Source: Oreohelix idahoensis
Taxonomy: Eukaryota; Mollusca; Gastropoda; Stylommatophora; Oreohelicidae
DNA length: 64,000 bases
Reading direction: 5' to 3'
Assembly: GCA_024509875.1 (NCBI GenBank)
Contig: JAMPIV010003419.1
Span: 1-64,000 of the forward strand
Both the position numbers and the translations under genes were made by a program. Of the stretch, positions 42,490-54,069 are shown piece after piece; within the stretch, counting starts at the first letter, position 1; every line of letters begins with the position of its first letter. The notes under the pieces are model-generated. The model was not told the DNA's origin. It searched no databases and saw nothing but the letters and a program-made list of their open reading frames with translations.

Positions 42490-45097
42490 TGTCACGTAGG
42501 GTTTATATTCATTTAATTTCCTACATCTTCTTCCTATTCTTTCACCCGAATTCTCTCTTTTATTATCTCTGTTTTTCCTTTTTCCTGTATATTTTTTCAT
42601 CCATTCGTTTTGCGAATATTATTTTCATATAATTCGCAAACTTTACCTGTTTTCCTTTCTCTAAAACTGAGAATCGCACCTGGGTGGTATTGCGTACATG
42701 TCAGTCGCGCTGGTCGGATGATAGGCGTGAATTTACAGCATTCGCTAGACATTCGTCTGAGGGTCTCTGGCCTGGGGCGTGAAAAATTCACCCGAGGGAC
42801 ATGGAAAGTAGACAGAGAGTCTGCATTTCAGTAAACGCATGAGGTTTTTCGTCAGGAAAAACCCGGCTTAGCGTGAAAATCCACTCCGCACTGCAGACGG
42901 TGGTCTGAGATTTGCAACTCATGCAAGCCCTCGGCCACTGATGGCTGTTACGTCACGCGATAAGCGGACGAAGGTGTTATACGGACAGGGGAGACTATTT
43001 CGCTTGGCGAAATAAGATTAGGATCCTGTGTCCGATTTTAAAGATATTGGCCAAGTTTGAAACTTTAATTTCATTCTCGCTCATAGACTCACAGTAGATA
43101 GGTTGCTCGTAAACAGAATAGCTGTTAGCGAAGATCTCAGTTTGTTTCGGCAATTTGTCGAACTTCTAGACTTCCAGAAATATTTTCAGCATTTTTATTC
43201 TTAAGTTGTGCGACTACCTGTAATTCTGTGGTTGAGGTAATTAATATGATAGATATATAGATTTTGTGAGTGTTAAAGTGTTTAATCGCTTAATTCATTT
43301 TAATCTATTTCTTTAGCGCAGAAGAGAAATAAAGTGGTAGGCTATTATATTTTCTAGGGAAGCATTCAGTGGAAAGCAGAATAAAATTAAAAATTTCTAG
43401 CTTATAACGGAAATTGTAGCTATTTATGAATTTAATTTAACCGCTAATACTCAGTCGAGTGTATTTTTCTAAACTAACGTATAAACTCTAGAATCGAGCC
43501 TCATGAATGGTGACGGAATACGCACGTGTTCCTAATTCATGAGGATTGCTGATTTTTAAATATAACTTACGTCACGGGAAGTTTAAATGATAAGCAAAGC
43601 TCTCTGCTTGCAAGTTTAAATGTAAGTTATAACCAGTACAGATTCTGTTTATTATATTATATGTGTTATTTTTCCTCCACACAGTGAAAGTTTTGGGGTG
43701 ACCCTAACTTTACCAGCACCTAGTAGTAGTTTCCATACTTGTGAAGAAATAGACAGTCCTTATTTTGAACCACGTGGGTTTCTTAAGTACCACTGGTCTA
43801 AACAGTGCATATGCAACCCGAGTTAGCCAGAAATACTATATCCCAATAACGGGTTTTCAAAGACTGTAATGATAAATACTGGACCTTGGAGCCAGATCTT
43901 AATTTCTTCTAGAAAAAAACTCTACGTAATTTTTCTGCCTGGTGGCGCGAAATACTTCAAGTATTAACTAACATTTCCCGAATATATATATATTTTTTGT
44001 GGACAAATCTGTGGTGTGACTAAAGTGAATCCTATACTGAGGGAAGGCACCGACCTGACATTCATCATTTCTAGAAACCTACGCTATTGACACTGTGCTC
44101 TGCTAACTCCCGCGCCTGGAATAACTGTTAGGTGACTTAATCAGACATTTGAACAAATTTGCACACCCAAGTAGTCGTTCCCGGAGACTCCGAGTTAAAT
44201 ACGTCTTTTGGAACTGGGGACTTCTTGGCAGAAGACTGCATTTTTTTGAGTCTGTGTGAAAATCTAAAATCAGTGTGTTCCAAGAGGCAGCGAGCAAAGT
44301 CGTGAGTACCTGTATGAGAGGCCATGGCGGAATGAATGAGTGTACGCTGGTTTGAGTGATATTTTCACTATTATATCTTTGACACCCTGTTGCTGTCCTA
44401 TTTGTTTTTTTTTTCAATCTGCATAATTTGTTGCTAAGGCTAGAGTTCTTGTGTTTTTGTCTTAGGTTAAATCAGATTTTTTTCAAACTCTGTGCATATA
44501 ATTACGAGTTAAAACAAAGAAAACTCTTAGACTCAAACCCTATGTATCTGTGACTCGGGCGCCATCATCTGTTCTCTTAACGGGGCTGGGCTAAACCTAG
44601 AGTTAACACTATAAGGGGGCTATCATCCTTGCAACATTTCCTTGAATTTTTATGACTATGTGTATATGTATTTTCCTTGATGTACTTTCTTTGATGTTGT
44701 GAGCCGATTTTTCCTGATATTAAAATCGCTCTTGAACTTAATAATCGTGTTTGGTCAGCTCGTTCTAGAAAAAATATATATATCATTGTTATAGTTTTCC
44801 CACGTCTGTGTGTTTACCTGTCGTCACGTGTATGTGCGTGCCTGTGAGTGATAGAAATATACGTAATATGTATATTGGTGTAGTCTGTCTGACGCTGTAA
44901 CAACTGTTGTAGAAGATAGGTGAGAGAGAGAAGAATTCTTTTCGCTTTCAGAGACAGCCACTATATCAAAATCTATCATCTCACGTGTGTGGAAATTCTA
45001 TTACCTTTCACTAACTCTCACTGAGTCTATCACCTATTCAAACCTATTCAGAAGGGACCAAACCTAGTCTTAATTCTCCTATCGAAAATCTACGACA
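42490..45097 (+). repeat. 5' LTR of element D (2.6 kb)
   Basis: TGTCACGTAGGG...TCTACGACA, preceded by CTCGA. Unusually long for Ty3/gypsy. It contains AGAGAGAAGAATTC and the following 70 bp or so (about 44926-45005) that are missing from the other LTR. No conserved coding frame noticed. Confidence 0.93.
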
Positions 45098-45099
45098 AA

Positions 45100-45117
45100 T
45101 GGGTTCTCGTCCGTAGG
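45100..45117 (+). other. Candidate primer-binding site of element D
   Basis: TGGGTTCTCGTCCGTAGG starts two bases after the LTR; element E has TGGGATCTCGTCTATCGG at the same place. The LTR-end/primer module recurs 56 bp further on (CTACGACAAAT at 45146-45156, followed by CTGGTCTCGTG). I could not assign a tRNA. Confidence 0.5.
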
Positions 45118-45851
45118 ATTTTTGAACTTAGAATAGGAAGACGAGCTACGACAAATCTGGTCTCGTGTAACTGGATTTTGAACTTAAGATTCTGTATTCT
45201 GATATAGAGTAAGAGTGTGATGTCTTGTGACTGTGTATCTTTTAAAAAAAATATTACCCCCTAGACTAGCGATCTGTTTACGGGCGTGCTGACCACACAA
45301 ACTAATAAGTTTTTTTTCCACAGCATCTTTGAATAATATACATTTTGGTTACAGGTTGATTTTGTCGGGATATATGTTAACTGCTGATTGTAATACTAAA
45401 TGCTGGTAAAGTGGTGAGTGTATAACATTCACTGGGTACTGAGGCAGAACGGCGTTTGAACTAAGTTAAGGAGTGTGTTTCGGACTTTTTGTCCAGATTA
45501 ATTCCCTCCCTTACCCGATCTGACTTCAGGGGCGAACTTATAGTGGATTTTTAAAAATTAAGGGATTATTTTTCTCTTTAATTTTTGCAATATTCTTTTG
45601 CTTTTCCACTGTAGCAACTTATTTTTCAGTTGTAATCTTAACTACCATTTATTTGGCGTAGTCGTGTTTTGCATTGAGTGCTTTATTGCCGATAATAGCA
45701 GCGATAGTTAGATTTTATTTTGGAGGAGGTATCCCAGGGTTAAATATATCATCTTTTGATTTTTTTTGGTAATTTTTTTCTCGTAGTGGTAGGAACCAGG
45801 TTATTCTTTTTCCTATTTTCTTTCTCCAACAGTCTCAGTCACTGACATAAT
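45118..45851 (+). other. Leader of element D
   Basis: Non-coding sequence between the primer site and the gag start; closely matched by element E at about 56905-57620. Includes AGGAGGTATCCCAGG near 45723-45737. Confidence 0.7.
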
Positions 45852-47702
45852 ATGGCCGAGAGGGCAAAGCTTAGACAACTCCTCAGGGACGAAGCGAGAG
45901 AGGAGGGACTGGAAGGAGAGGAAGCGAAAGCTTTTGTCAGAGACGAACTTGAGAGATATGATGCGGAGAGGAAAGCAGCTGAAGCTAAAGAGGAAAAAGA
46001 AGAACTCAAGAGGAAAGAAGCAGAAGCTAGAGAGAGGGAAAGGGAAGACCGTCTTTTACAGCAGAAGAAGATGGATGAGGAAATGGAAATTCGCAGGATG
46101 CAGCATGAGGAAAGAGAGAAGGAGAGACAGCATGAGGCAAGAGAGAAGGAGAGACAGCAGGAGAAGGAGAGGGAGGAGAGACAGCACGAGTTGGCTCTTA
46201 AAACTCTAGAATTCCAAAGTCGTGGTGCTGCCTCTACCTCCAGCAATGGAGAGTCTTCTCCTCATTCTTCCTTAACTGATCCTTCTAACACTCAATCTCT
46301 TCAACTCAGCGCTATGTCTTTCACTCTAGAATCTTTCCCTTGTCCTAATGAGAAGATTGACACATGGTTAGAAAAATTTGAGAAAATTGCAACTCTGTAC
46401 GGGTTAGAGAGGTCGCGTTGGAATATGAAACTTTCCCAGGCCCTAAAAGGTTCTGCTTATGATGTTTATTCTAAGCTGGAAAGTAGCCAACAAGACGACT
46501 ACGATGTGTTGAAGAAAGCGTTACTGGAGCGCTTTGAAATGAACGCTCGCAAGTTTTTGCAACTGTTTCGCAACAGCCGGAAAGAGAATTCTGAAACTTT
46601 TCACCAGTTCTCATCTCGTCTTAAGGGATATCTAACAAAGTGCCTTGAGCTTTCGCAGCTCCCCTCTACCTATGAAGGTCTTGAGGAACTTGTTCTAACT
46701 GAACAAATAAAGAACACTTTGTCTGCTGATACCCGGAGATTTCTCGCTGAGCAGGGGGCAGAAAAACTTGAAGACATTTTGGAAAAGTCTGAGCGTTATC
46801 ACAATGCGCTGGCTGAACTACCGGCCACAAAGCGGAAACCGACAGAGGAGCATTTTCGAAAACATAACCTAGAGCAATCTTCTCAGGCTTCTAACCAAAA
46901 CAACCACAGAGAAACTGGACCTCAAAACCCCCCTCCTGAAAAATCCAAGTTCTACAAGAACAAGTACCCCAACCACCCCAAACAGTCTGATCAACCCGAC
47001 CGCCCTACATGGCAGCGCAGCCAGAAAGGACAAGGTGGCAAAGGGAGAACCCCTGAGCACGGGACATATGATCAGACCGAGCACACCGAGCCAAAACGCA
47101 TCGGATGCTTATTGACAGTCTCGCAAGGCGGAATTATTGACAGTGATTCCCAACCTGTTGGGGATAGACCCTCAACGCGAGGTATTGTTATTTTGAACGG
47201 TTCTCAAACTTCTTGCTTATTTGACACGGGGCTTTCTTACGATTGCATTGTTGCCAGAAACCTGGTTAAACCCGGTCAAGAGACAGGAGAGACCGTCAAA
47301 CTTTGTGGAGTTCGTAAGAGTGATGCACCTACAGCGCTTCCCATCGCATTGGTGGAGATACACTCTGACTTTGTCAGAGGTGTGATCAAAGCGGCTGTTA
47401 TGGATGATCCCATCTACCCAGTCATACTTGGCGGGAGATACGTGTGTATTGGGAAACCGGAAGAGCCGATTGTGGCAGCAGTAACTACAAGAGGGCAAAC
47501 CAAGAAGGAACGGGAGCCTGCGCCTAATTTGTTACCCATGGAACTTAAAGAAGCGCAATACAAGGACCCTACTTTGGCACCCTGCTTTAGGAAACTGCCC
47601 ATGGCTAAGGAACCCAAACAGCACGGGGACATTTTTTTTCTGAGGATGGCGTACTTTATCGGAGAACGGGCAAGCCTGACCAAGGTTACAACCAGCTCCT
47701 AG
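45852..47702 (+). CDS. Element D Gag-protease
   Basis: 616 codons from MAERAKLRQLLRDEAREEGL; the same start is kept in element E. Residues of about 30-125 form a highly charged Glu/Arg/Lys coiled coil with EKERQ(H/Q)E units. Capsid helices follow (SFPCPNEKIDTWLEKFEK, LSQALKGSAYDVYSKL, PSTYEGLEELVL). The tail of about 330-420 is basic and Pro/Asn/Gln-rich (PPPEKSKFYKNKYPNHPKQ) without zinc knuckles. The protease active site is CLFDTGLSYD, with VILGGRY downstream and the linker AAVTTRGQ. The frame then runs into the start of integrase (YKDPTLAPCFRKL) and is lost at a T8 run (47632-47639); its last 20 or so residues are out of frame. In the other frame the sequence continues smoothly into the integrase zinc domain. 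Confidence 0.92.
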   Translation: MAERAKLRQLLRDEAREEGLEGEEAKAFVRDELERYDAERKAAEAKEEKEELKRKEAEAREREREDRLLQQKKMDEEMEIRRMQHEEREKERQHEAREKERQQEKEREERQHELALKTLEFQSRGAASTSSNGESSPHSSLTDPSNTQSLQLSAMSFTLESFPCPNEKIDTWLEKFEKIATLYGLERSRWNMKLSQALKGSAYDVYSKLESSQQDDYDVLKKALLERFEMNARKFLQLFRNSRKENSETFHQFSSRLKGYLTKCLELSQLPSTYEGLEELVLTEQIKNTLSADTRRFLAEQGAEKLEDILEKSERYHNALAELPATKRKPTEEHFRKHNLEQSSQASNQNNHRETGPQNPPPEKSKFYKNKYPNHPKQSDQPDRPTWQRSQKGQGGKGRTPEHGTYDQTEHTEPKRIGCLLTVSQGGIIDSDSQPVGDRPSTRGIVILNGSQTSCLFDTGLSYDCIVARNLVKPGQETGETVKLCGVRKSDAPTALPIALVEIHSDFVRGVIKAAVMDDPIYPVILGGRYVCIGKPEEPIVAAVTTRGQTKKEREPAPNLLPMELKEAQYKDPTLAPCFRKLPMAKEPKQHGDIFFLRMAYFIGERASLTKVTTSS

Positions 47703-48949
47703 TACCGAAACAGTACAGAAGCCAAATCCTAGAAATGGGGCACTCTCTTCCCTTTAGCGGACATATGGGACAGAACGCCACAAACCAACGTATAACCACT
47801 CATTATTGGTGGCCAGGAGTGAATACTGATATTATCAAGTACGTCAAATCCTGTGCCCAGTGCCAACGTGTACCACCCAAGCAACGGACACCCCCAGTCC
47901 ACATGGGTGAAATGCCAATAATGGGAACACCATTCGAACGGGTTGTGATCGACATTTTAGGGCCTTTCGAAAGGACTAAAAGAAGGAACAGGTTCATCCT
48001 GACCTTAGTCGATACATGCACTTTATGGGCAGAAGCTATCCCGCTAACATGCGCAGATGCCAAGCATGTCGCAGAAGCCCTCGTGCAGATTTTCACTCGG
48101 TTGGGATTCCCTCAGCAAGTGTTGACGGATAATGGATCTCCATACCGAAACCTGTTGATGGATGAGATCGTTAAGATCTTGAGGACCCAGCACATCCACA
48201 CTAAGCCCTATACTCCGGCCGGAAATGGGCTCGTGGAACGTGCTAATGGAAACCTCACCATGATGCTAAGTAAGCTGGCACAAGTGAAACCTGAAGATTG
48301 GGATCTCTGTATTCCTGCAGCATTATTTGGCTACAGAGAATCTCCTCATACTTCCACAGGATTTCCGCCAGCTACACTCTTATTCGGCAGACCCATTAAG
48401 GGCCCGCTTGAAGCCTTACTTCAGTCTCTGACAGACGAGAAGGCTGATGAGACAGTTGTCTCAGCCAGTAAATATGTGTCGGTTTTAAAGGAACGGTTGA
48501 AACTAGGGTGGGACCTAGCAACGACTAACTTTAAGCGAGCACGCACCAAGCACGCTAACCGATACAGGAAAGTCGCGGAAGAGAGAGAACTGGAAGCAGG
48601 AGAGAAAGTTTTGGTGTTGCTCCCTACCGAGAACAACCAACTGAAGATCGGATGGCAAGGGCCGTTTACCGTCCTGAAAAAGATTTCTAAGGCTAACTAC
48701 CAGATCTCTATTGAAGGAAAGGAGAAGGTTTTCCATTTAAATCTCTTAAAGAGATACTTGGAAAAACCAGTGCCAACCTCCGACCATCTCCTGACGATCG
48801 CCAAAACTGACGAAGATGACGATAGTGGCAGGGATATTCCACCGCTATCACAGGAAATCTTTCAAAAATGTCAGAAGCGGCGACGCTCTTTCAAGCGCGC
48901 ATATGAGACATTCCAGGGGAAGGAAACTTTGAGGAGTGGACTTGAGTAG
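47640..48949 (+). CDS. Element D integrase with GPY/F module; terminal ORF
   Basis: The frame is open from just after the T8 run; the first ATG is at 47735. It has the HHCC zinc domain (GHSLPFSGHMG ... CAQCQ) and the DDE core with Asp in VIDILGPF, Asp in LTDNGSPY and Glu in NGLVERANG. GYRESPHTSTGFPPATLLFG follows, then the GPY/F module (GWQGPFTVLKKISKANYQI, VFHLNLLKRYLEKP). After a short acidic linker (KTDEDDDSGRDIPPL) it ends in a basic stretch and a TAG at 48947-48949. Elements A, B, C and F continue from the same point into RT; here nothing resembling RT follows. The enzyme would insert element DNA into the genome. All catalytic residues are present. Confidence 0.93.
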
Positions 48950-49061
48950 GAATTGGACAGAGATGGAGGGGGAAGAGGAGAGGGAAGAAGACAGACACCC
49001 CGAAGCTACGGTTATAGGAAATTAAACTCCATAACGTAGACATGGAGTGCTTCCATATCTT

Positions 49062-49073
49062 AAAGGGGGGAGG
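49062..49073 (+). other. Polypurine tract of element D
   Basis: AAAGGGGGGAGG, three bases before the 3' LTR. It shows that the 3' end of the element is intact although RT is absent. Confidence 0.8.
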
Positions 49074-49076
49074 CTC

Positions 49077-51604
49077 TGTCACGTAGGGTTTATATTCATT
49101 TAATTTCCTACATCTTCTTCCTATTCTTTCACCCGAATTCTCTCTTTTATTATCTCTGTATTTCCTTTTTCCTGTATATTTTTCATCCATTCGTTTTGCG
49201 AATATTATTTTCATATAATTCGCAAACTTTACCTGTTTTCCTTTCTCTAAAACTGAGAATCGCACCTGGGTGGTATTGCGTACATGTCAGTCGCGCTGGT
49301 CGGATGATAGGCGTGAATTTACAGCATTCGCTAGACATTCGTCTGAGGGTCTCTGGCCTGGGGCGTGAAAATTCACCCGAGGGACATGGAAAGTAGACAG
49401 AGAGTCTGCATTTCAGTAAACGCATGAGGTTTTTCGTCAGGAAAAACCCGGCTTAGCGTGAAAATCCACTCCGCACTGCAGACGGTGGTCTGAGATTTGC
49501 AACTCATGCAAGCCCTCGGCCACTGATGGCTGTTACGTCACGCGATAAGCGGACGAAGGTGTTATACGGACAGGGGAGACTATTTCGCTTGGCGAAATAA
49601 GATTAGGATCCTGTGTCCGATTTTAAAGATATTGGCCAAGTTTGAAACTTTAATTTCATTCTCGCTCATAGACTCACAGTAGATAGGTTGCTCGTAAACA
49701 GAATAGCTGTTAGCGAAGATCTCAGTTTGTTTCGGCAATTTGTCGAACTTCTAGACTTCCAGAAATATTTTCAGCATTTTTATTCTTAAGTTGTGCGACT
49801 ACCTGTAATTCTGTGGTTGAGGTAATTAATATGATAGATATATAGATTTTGTGAGTGTTAAAGTGTTTAATCGCTTAATTCATTTTAATCTATTTCTTTA
49901 GCGCAGAAGAGAAATAAAGTGGTAGGCTATTATATTTTCTAGGGAAGCATTCAGTGGAAAGCAGAATAAAATTAAAATTTCTAGCTTATAACGGAAATTG
50001 TAGCTATTTATGAATTTAATTTAACCGCTAATACTCAGTCGAGTGTATTTTTCTAAACTAACGTATAAACTCTAGAATCGAGCCTCATGAATGGTGACGG
50101 AATACGCACGTGTTCCTAATTCATGAGGATTGCTGATTTTTAAATATAACTTACGTCACGGGAAGTTTAAATGATAAGCAAAGCTCTCTGCTTGCAAGTT
50201 TAAATGTAAGTTATAACCAGTACAGATTCTGTTTATTATATTATATGTGTTATTTTTCCTCCACACAGTGAAAGTTTTGGGGTGACCCTAACTTTACCAG
50301 CACCTAGTAGTAGTTTCCATACTTGTGAAGAAATAGACAGTCCTTATTTTGAACCACGTGGGTTTCTTAAGTACCACTGGTCTAAACAGTGCATATGCAA
50401 CCCGAGTTAGCCAGAAATACTATATCCCAATAACGGGTTTTTCAAAGACTGTAATGATAAATACTGGACCTTGGAGCCAGATCTTAATTTCTTCTAGAAA
50501 AAACTCTACGTAATTTTTCTGCCTGGTGGCGCGAAATACTTCAAGTATTAACTAACATTTCCCGAATATATATATATTTTTTGTGGACAAATCTGTGGTG
50601 TGACTAAAGTGAATCCTATACTGAGGGAAGGCACCGACCTGACATTCATCATTTCTAGAAACCTACGCTATTGACACTGTGCTCTGCTAACTCCCGCGCC
50701 TGGAATAACTGTTAGGTGACTTAATCAGACATTTGAACAAATTTGCACACCCAAGTAGTCGTTCCCGGAGACTCCGAGTTAAATACGTCTTTTGGAACTG
50801 GGGACTTCTTGGCAGAAGACTGCATTTTTTTTTGAGTCTGTGTGAAAATCTAAAATCAGTGTGTTCCAAGAGGCAGCGAGCAAAGTCGTGAGTACCTGTA
50901 TGAGAGGCCATGGCGGAATGAATGAGTGTACGCTGGTTTGAGTGATATTTTCACTATTATATCTTTGACACCCTGTTGCTGTCCTATTTGTTTTTTTTTT
51001 TTTCAATCTGCATAATTTGTTGCTAAGGCTAGAGTTCTTGTGTTTTTGTCTTAGGTTAAATCAGATTTTTTTCAAACTCTGTGCATATAATTACGAGTTA
51101 AAACAAAGAAAACTCTTAGACTCAAACCCTATGTATCTGTGACTGGGGCGCCATCATCTGTTCTCTTAACGGGGCTGGGCTAAGCCTAGAGTTAACACTA
51201 TAGGGGGCTATCATCCTTGCAACATTTCCTTGATTTTTTATGACTATGTGTATATGTATTTTCCTTGATGTACTTTCTTTGATGTTGTGAGCCGATTTTT
51301 CCTGATATTAAAATCGCTCTTGAACTTAATAATCGTGTTTGGTCAGCTCGTTCTAGAAAATATATATATCATTGTTATAGTTTTCCCACGTCTGTGTGTT
51401 TACCTGTCGTCACGTGTATGTGCGTGCCTGTGAGTGATAGAAATATACGTAATATGTATATTGGTGTAGTCTGTCTGACGCTGTAACAATTGTTGTAGAA
51501 GATAGGTGAGACTTTCACTAACTCTCACTGAGTCTATCACCTATTCAAACCTATTCAGAAGGGACCAAACCTAGTCTTAATTCTCCTATCGAAAATCTAC
51601 GACA
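49077..51604 (+). repeat. 3' LTR of element D
   Basis: Copy of 42490-45097, 80 bp shorter because of one deletion after GATAGGTGAG near 51510. Followed by CTCGA. Confidence 0.93.
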
Positions 51605-51609
51605 CTCGA

Positions 51610-52699
51610 CCTAAGACTTTCATCTACATATCTCTTTTTCTCCAGACCTAAAGGTCTTTTATTTTTGGACATACGCCCTAATATAACCGACTAGGTTGAA
51701 CGGGTCGCGCCTCGCTAAAACGAGGCAAATTTTTATTGAAAAAAAAAAAAATCTACAGATCTACATGTGCAGTGCTATCTTCACCTGGATGTACAATGCA
51801 AGTTACAAAACACTTTATATTATTTCTTATGAATTAATTATAGCCTACATTCTTTTCTTATGTGCAGTACTTTATTATTGATAGGAATAGTTATTAGTTA
51901 CATATGACATTAGTTACTGATTTGTGATTTTGTTCAACATATGTTTTCTTGTCGTATAGTTTCTTTTTTTTTCCTTGTCAAATCCTATGTGGTATATATA
52001 TATATGTAGTTACATATAATTACTTGTTTCCTTTTATTTTCACAGACTGGTCAGATCTTTGGATAATAATTTACACAATTTTTCTGTCTCATTCCACAGA
52101 CTTTATTATTAATACTACTGTCATTTTTTTTTAAATACGGAAATATTGTCAGGACTTTGTCACATTAATTTCAAGTCTACAGCTCTAAACAAATTGGATC
52201 ATCTCCAGCATTTGATTGGCTTCCTAAGGAGTATAGACATCTGGCAAATTAGTTCCAACTTTTGTTATGTGCATTGTTTTACTGAAAGTTGCTGTGTTAA
52301 GGTTCGTTTCATTTGGTGCTTGAGATTTCTATAGGATTTAATAGTTTCTTTTTATTTCATTGTGCTTTAAATAGGGTATATTTACGTTCTGTGTATTACA
52401 TTTATCTATCTTCCCATATTTTCACTATGCTTACCTTCTCTCTTTATCATTCAAAAAATGTTAATATGTTTGATTTTGAGTTATCTGAGCACCTTTGTAC
52501 TTGTAGTGTGTAAGTGTAAGTAACATTTTAAGTTGTTAGGGTAATTTATTTTGATTTTTTCTTATTACTAGCTGTTAGTACCAGCCGTTGCCCGGATTTT
52601 TTCTAGCAACTGTTACGTGTTACAATTAATATATTTGACTACATCGTGACATATTTAATTATCGTTATTTTCTACATTTATTCTTCTTTTTTCTTTGAT
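51610..52699. other. Unassigned, AT-rich
   Basis: No frame with recognisable motifs. It contains T-rich tracts, an A12 run near 51740 and a short TATATATATA at about 51995. A motif TACCAGCCGTTGCCCGG lies at about 52578-52594, just beyond the LINE end. Confidence 0.35.
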
Positions 52700-54069
52700 C
52701 CTTAGCCGCCGACCGTCAAAGCAGTCAGTGGCCATCACGCCTGGTGGCGTCTTGTAGGGCAACAACAAATTGATTCCACTTTGCTCGGTCTGCGGCCATC
52801 CTTCGTACAGTGCCCCAACTCTGGTTCATTCCTTGCATCTCAGCCTCCACCGTCCTCCGCCAAGTTGTTTTTGGTCGGCCTCTCTTTCGTTTTCCTTCAG
52901 GGATCCATAGCATAGCTGTTCTTGTGATGGCATCAGGGTCTCTTCTGAGGACATGGCCAACCCAGCTCCAGCGTCTGCCAGCTATGATGGTGTGCATGTC
53001 CTCTTGCTTGCTCCGAGTGAGCAGATCTTGGTTGGTGATGGTATTCGGCTAAAAGATTCGGTGAATTTTCATTAGGCATGTTGCGTGAAAAGAGGACAAT
53101 TTCAACATTTCCTTCTCTGTAACTCTTCAGCATTCCGCACCATAGAGAAGCACAGAAAGCACACAGCTCTGATATAATCTTAATTTTGTGCTTGTGCTGT
53201 ACTGAGAGGACTTCCAGATGTTGTTTAGACTAAATAAGGCTGTTCTTGATTTGTTCATTCTGTTGTTGATGTCTTTGCTTGCTCCGCCGTCTGGTGTTAC
53301 TATGCATCCTAGGTATGTGAAGGTGTCTGTCTGTTCAAGTTGCTGTTCCTTTCTGATATGGGCTCAGGGTTGCTCACATTGAGCGTCATGACCTCTGACT
53401 TCTTTAGATTGTTGTTCAAGCCCATCTGCTGGCTATACTTATTAAGTCTATCCGTTTTTTCCTGGATGTGTTGATGTGAATGTGCTAGTAGTGCAATGTC
53501 ATCAGCATATTCCATATCTTCCAATGTAGAAAATGTAGTCCATCTTATTCCTCTTGGACTGCCCTCTGTTGTCTGGCGCATCACCCAGTCTATGACTGTT
53601 AAAAATAGAGTGGTTAATAAGGGGCATCTCTGTCGTACTCCTGTCTTCACCTCAAAGGTTAGGTTGCTCTGCCCAACGCTACACATAAAGTAGGCATAGA
53701 GGCTTTTTATGATTGACACTATGCAGCTCGGAATTCCATAAGCCCTCAGTATTTTCCATAAACTGTCTCTATGTATACTGTCAAAAGCCTTTTCAAAATC
53801 AACGAAATTAATGTAAAGCTGTCTTTGCCATTCTGAGCACTGCTCAATAATGTTCCTAAGGGTAAATATATGATTTACACATCTTCTGTTCTTTCTAAAT
53901 CCTGCTTTTTCTTTCCTCAGTTTGTAGTCTACTGCTTTTGAAATTCTCTGTATAATTATCCTGCCAAGTATTTTGCTGGGAACTGAGAGAAGAGTTATTC
54001 CTCTCCAATTATTGCAGTCTGCAAGATCTCCCTTTTTGGGCAATTTGACAATTATTCCTTTGTTCCACG
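52700..54069 (-). pseudogene. LINE 3' half: reverse transcriptase and C-terminal domain, cut by element E
   Basis: Read leftwards from 54069: WNKGIIVKLPKKGD, NNWRGITLLSVPSKILGRII, FVDFEKAFDSIHRDSLW, GVRQRCPLLTTLF and the RT catalytic motif in MEYADDIALLAHS are all in one frame to about 53330. A gap with shifted frames follows. The C-terminal block RRWSWVGHVLRRDPDAI, then PEGKRKRGRPKTTWRRTVEAE, ends at a stop at 52725. It is the same family as 37800-40090, but a separate copy because the RT parts overlap. Its 5' half is missing: at 54070 the LTR of element E begins. The catalytic motif is intact but the frame is broken in the 53.1-53.3 kb region. Confidence 0.8.

Larger units (their letters stand above)
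42490..51604 (+). mobile_element. Element D: LTR retrotransposon with Gag, protease and integrase but no RT
   Basis: Bounded by long direct repeats at 42490-45097 (2,608 bp) and 49077-51604 (2,528 bp), with TG...CA ends. The target duplication CTCGA is at 42485-42489 and 51605-51609. Between them: primer site, 0.75-kb leader, gag-protease, integrase with GPY/F module, a stop, about 110 bp, polypurine tract and LTR. There is no RT or RNase H in any frame between the LTRs. LTR differences are mostly homopolymer lengths, one deletion of about 80 bp in the 3' copy, and roughly five substitutions. The insertion therefore looks recent. Confidence 0.92.

Noticed and set aside
44103..44417. 104-codon minus-strand frame in LTR D
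   Set aside because: Antisense to the element, broken differently in the other LTR by homopolymer changes, and without domain features.
48850..48949. C-terminal basic tail of D integrase as the start of RT
   Set aside because: No RT motif (no LDLSKGYW, FGLMNAP or YxDD) in any frame before the polypurine tract.
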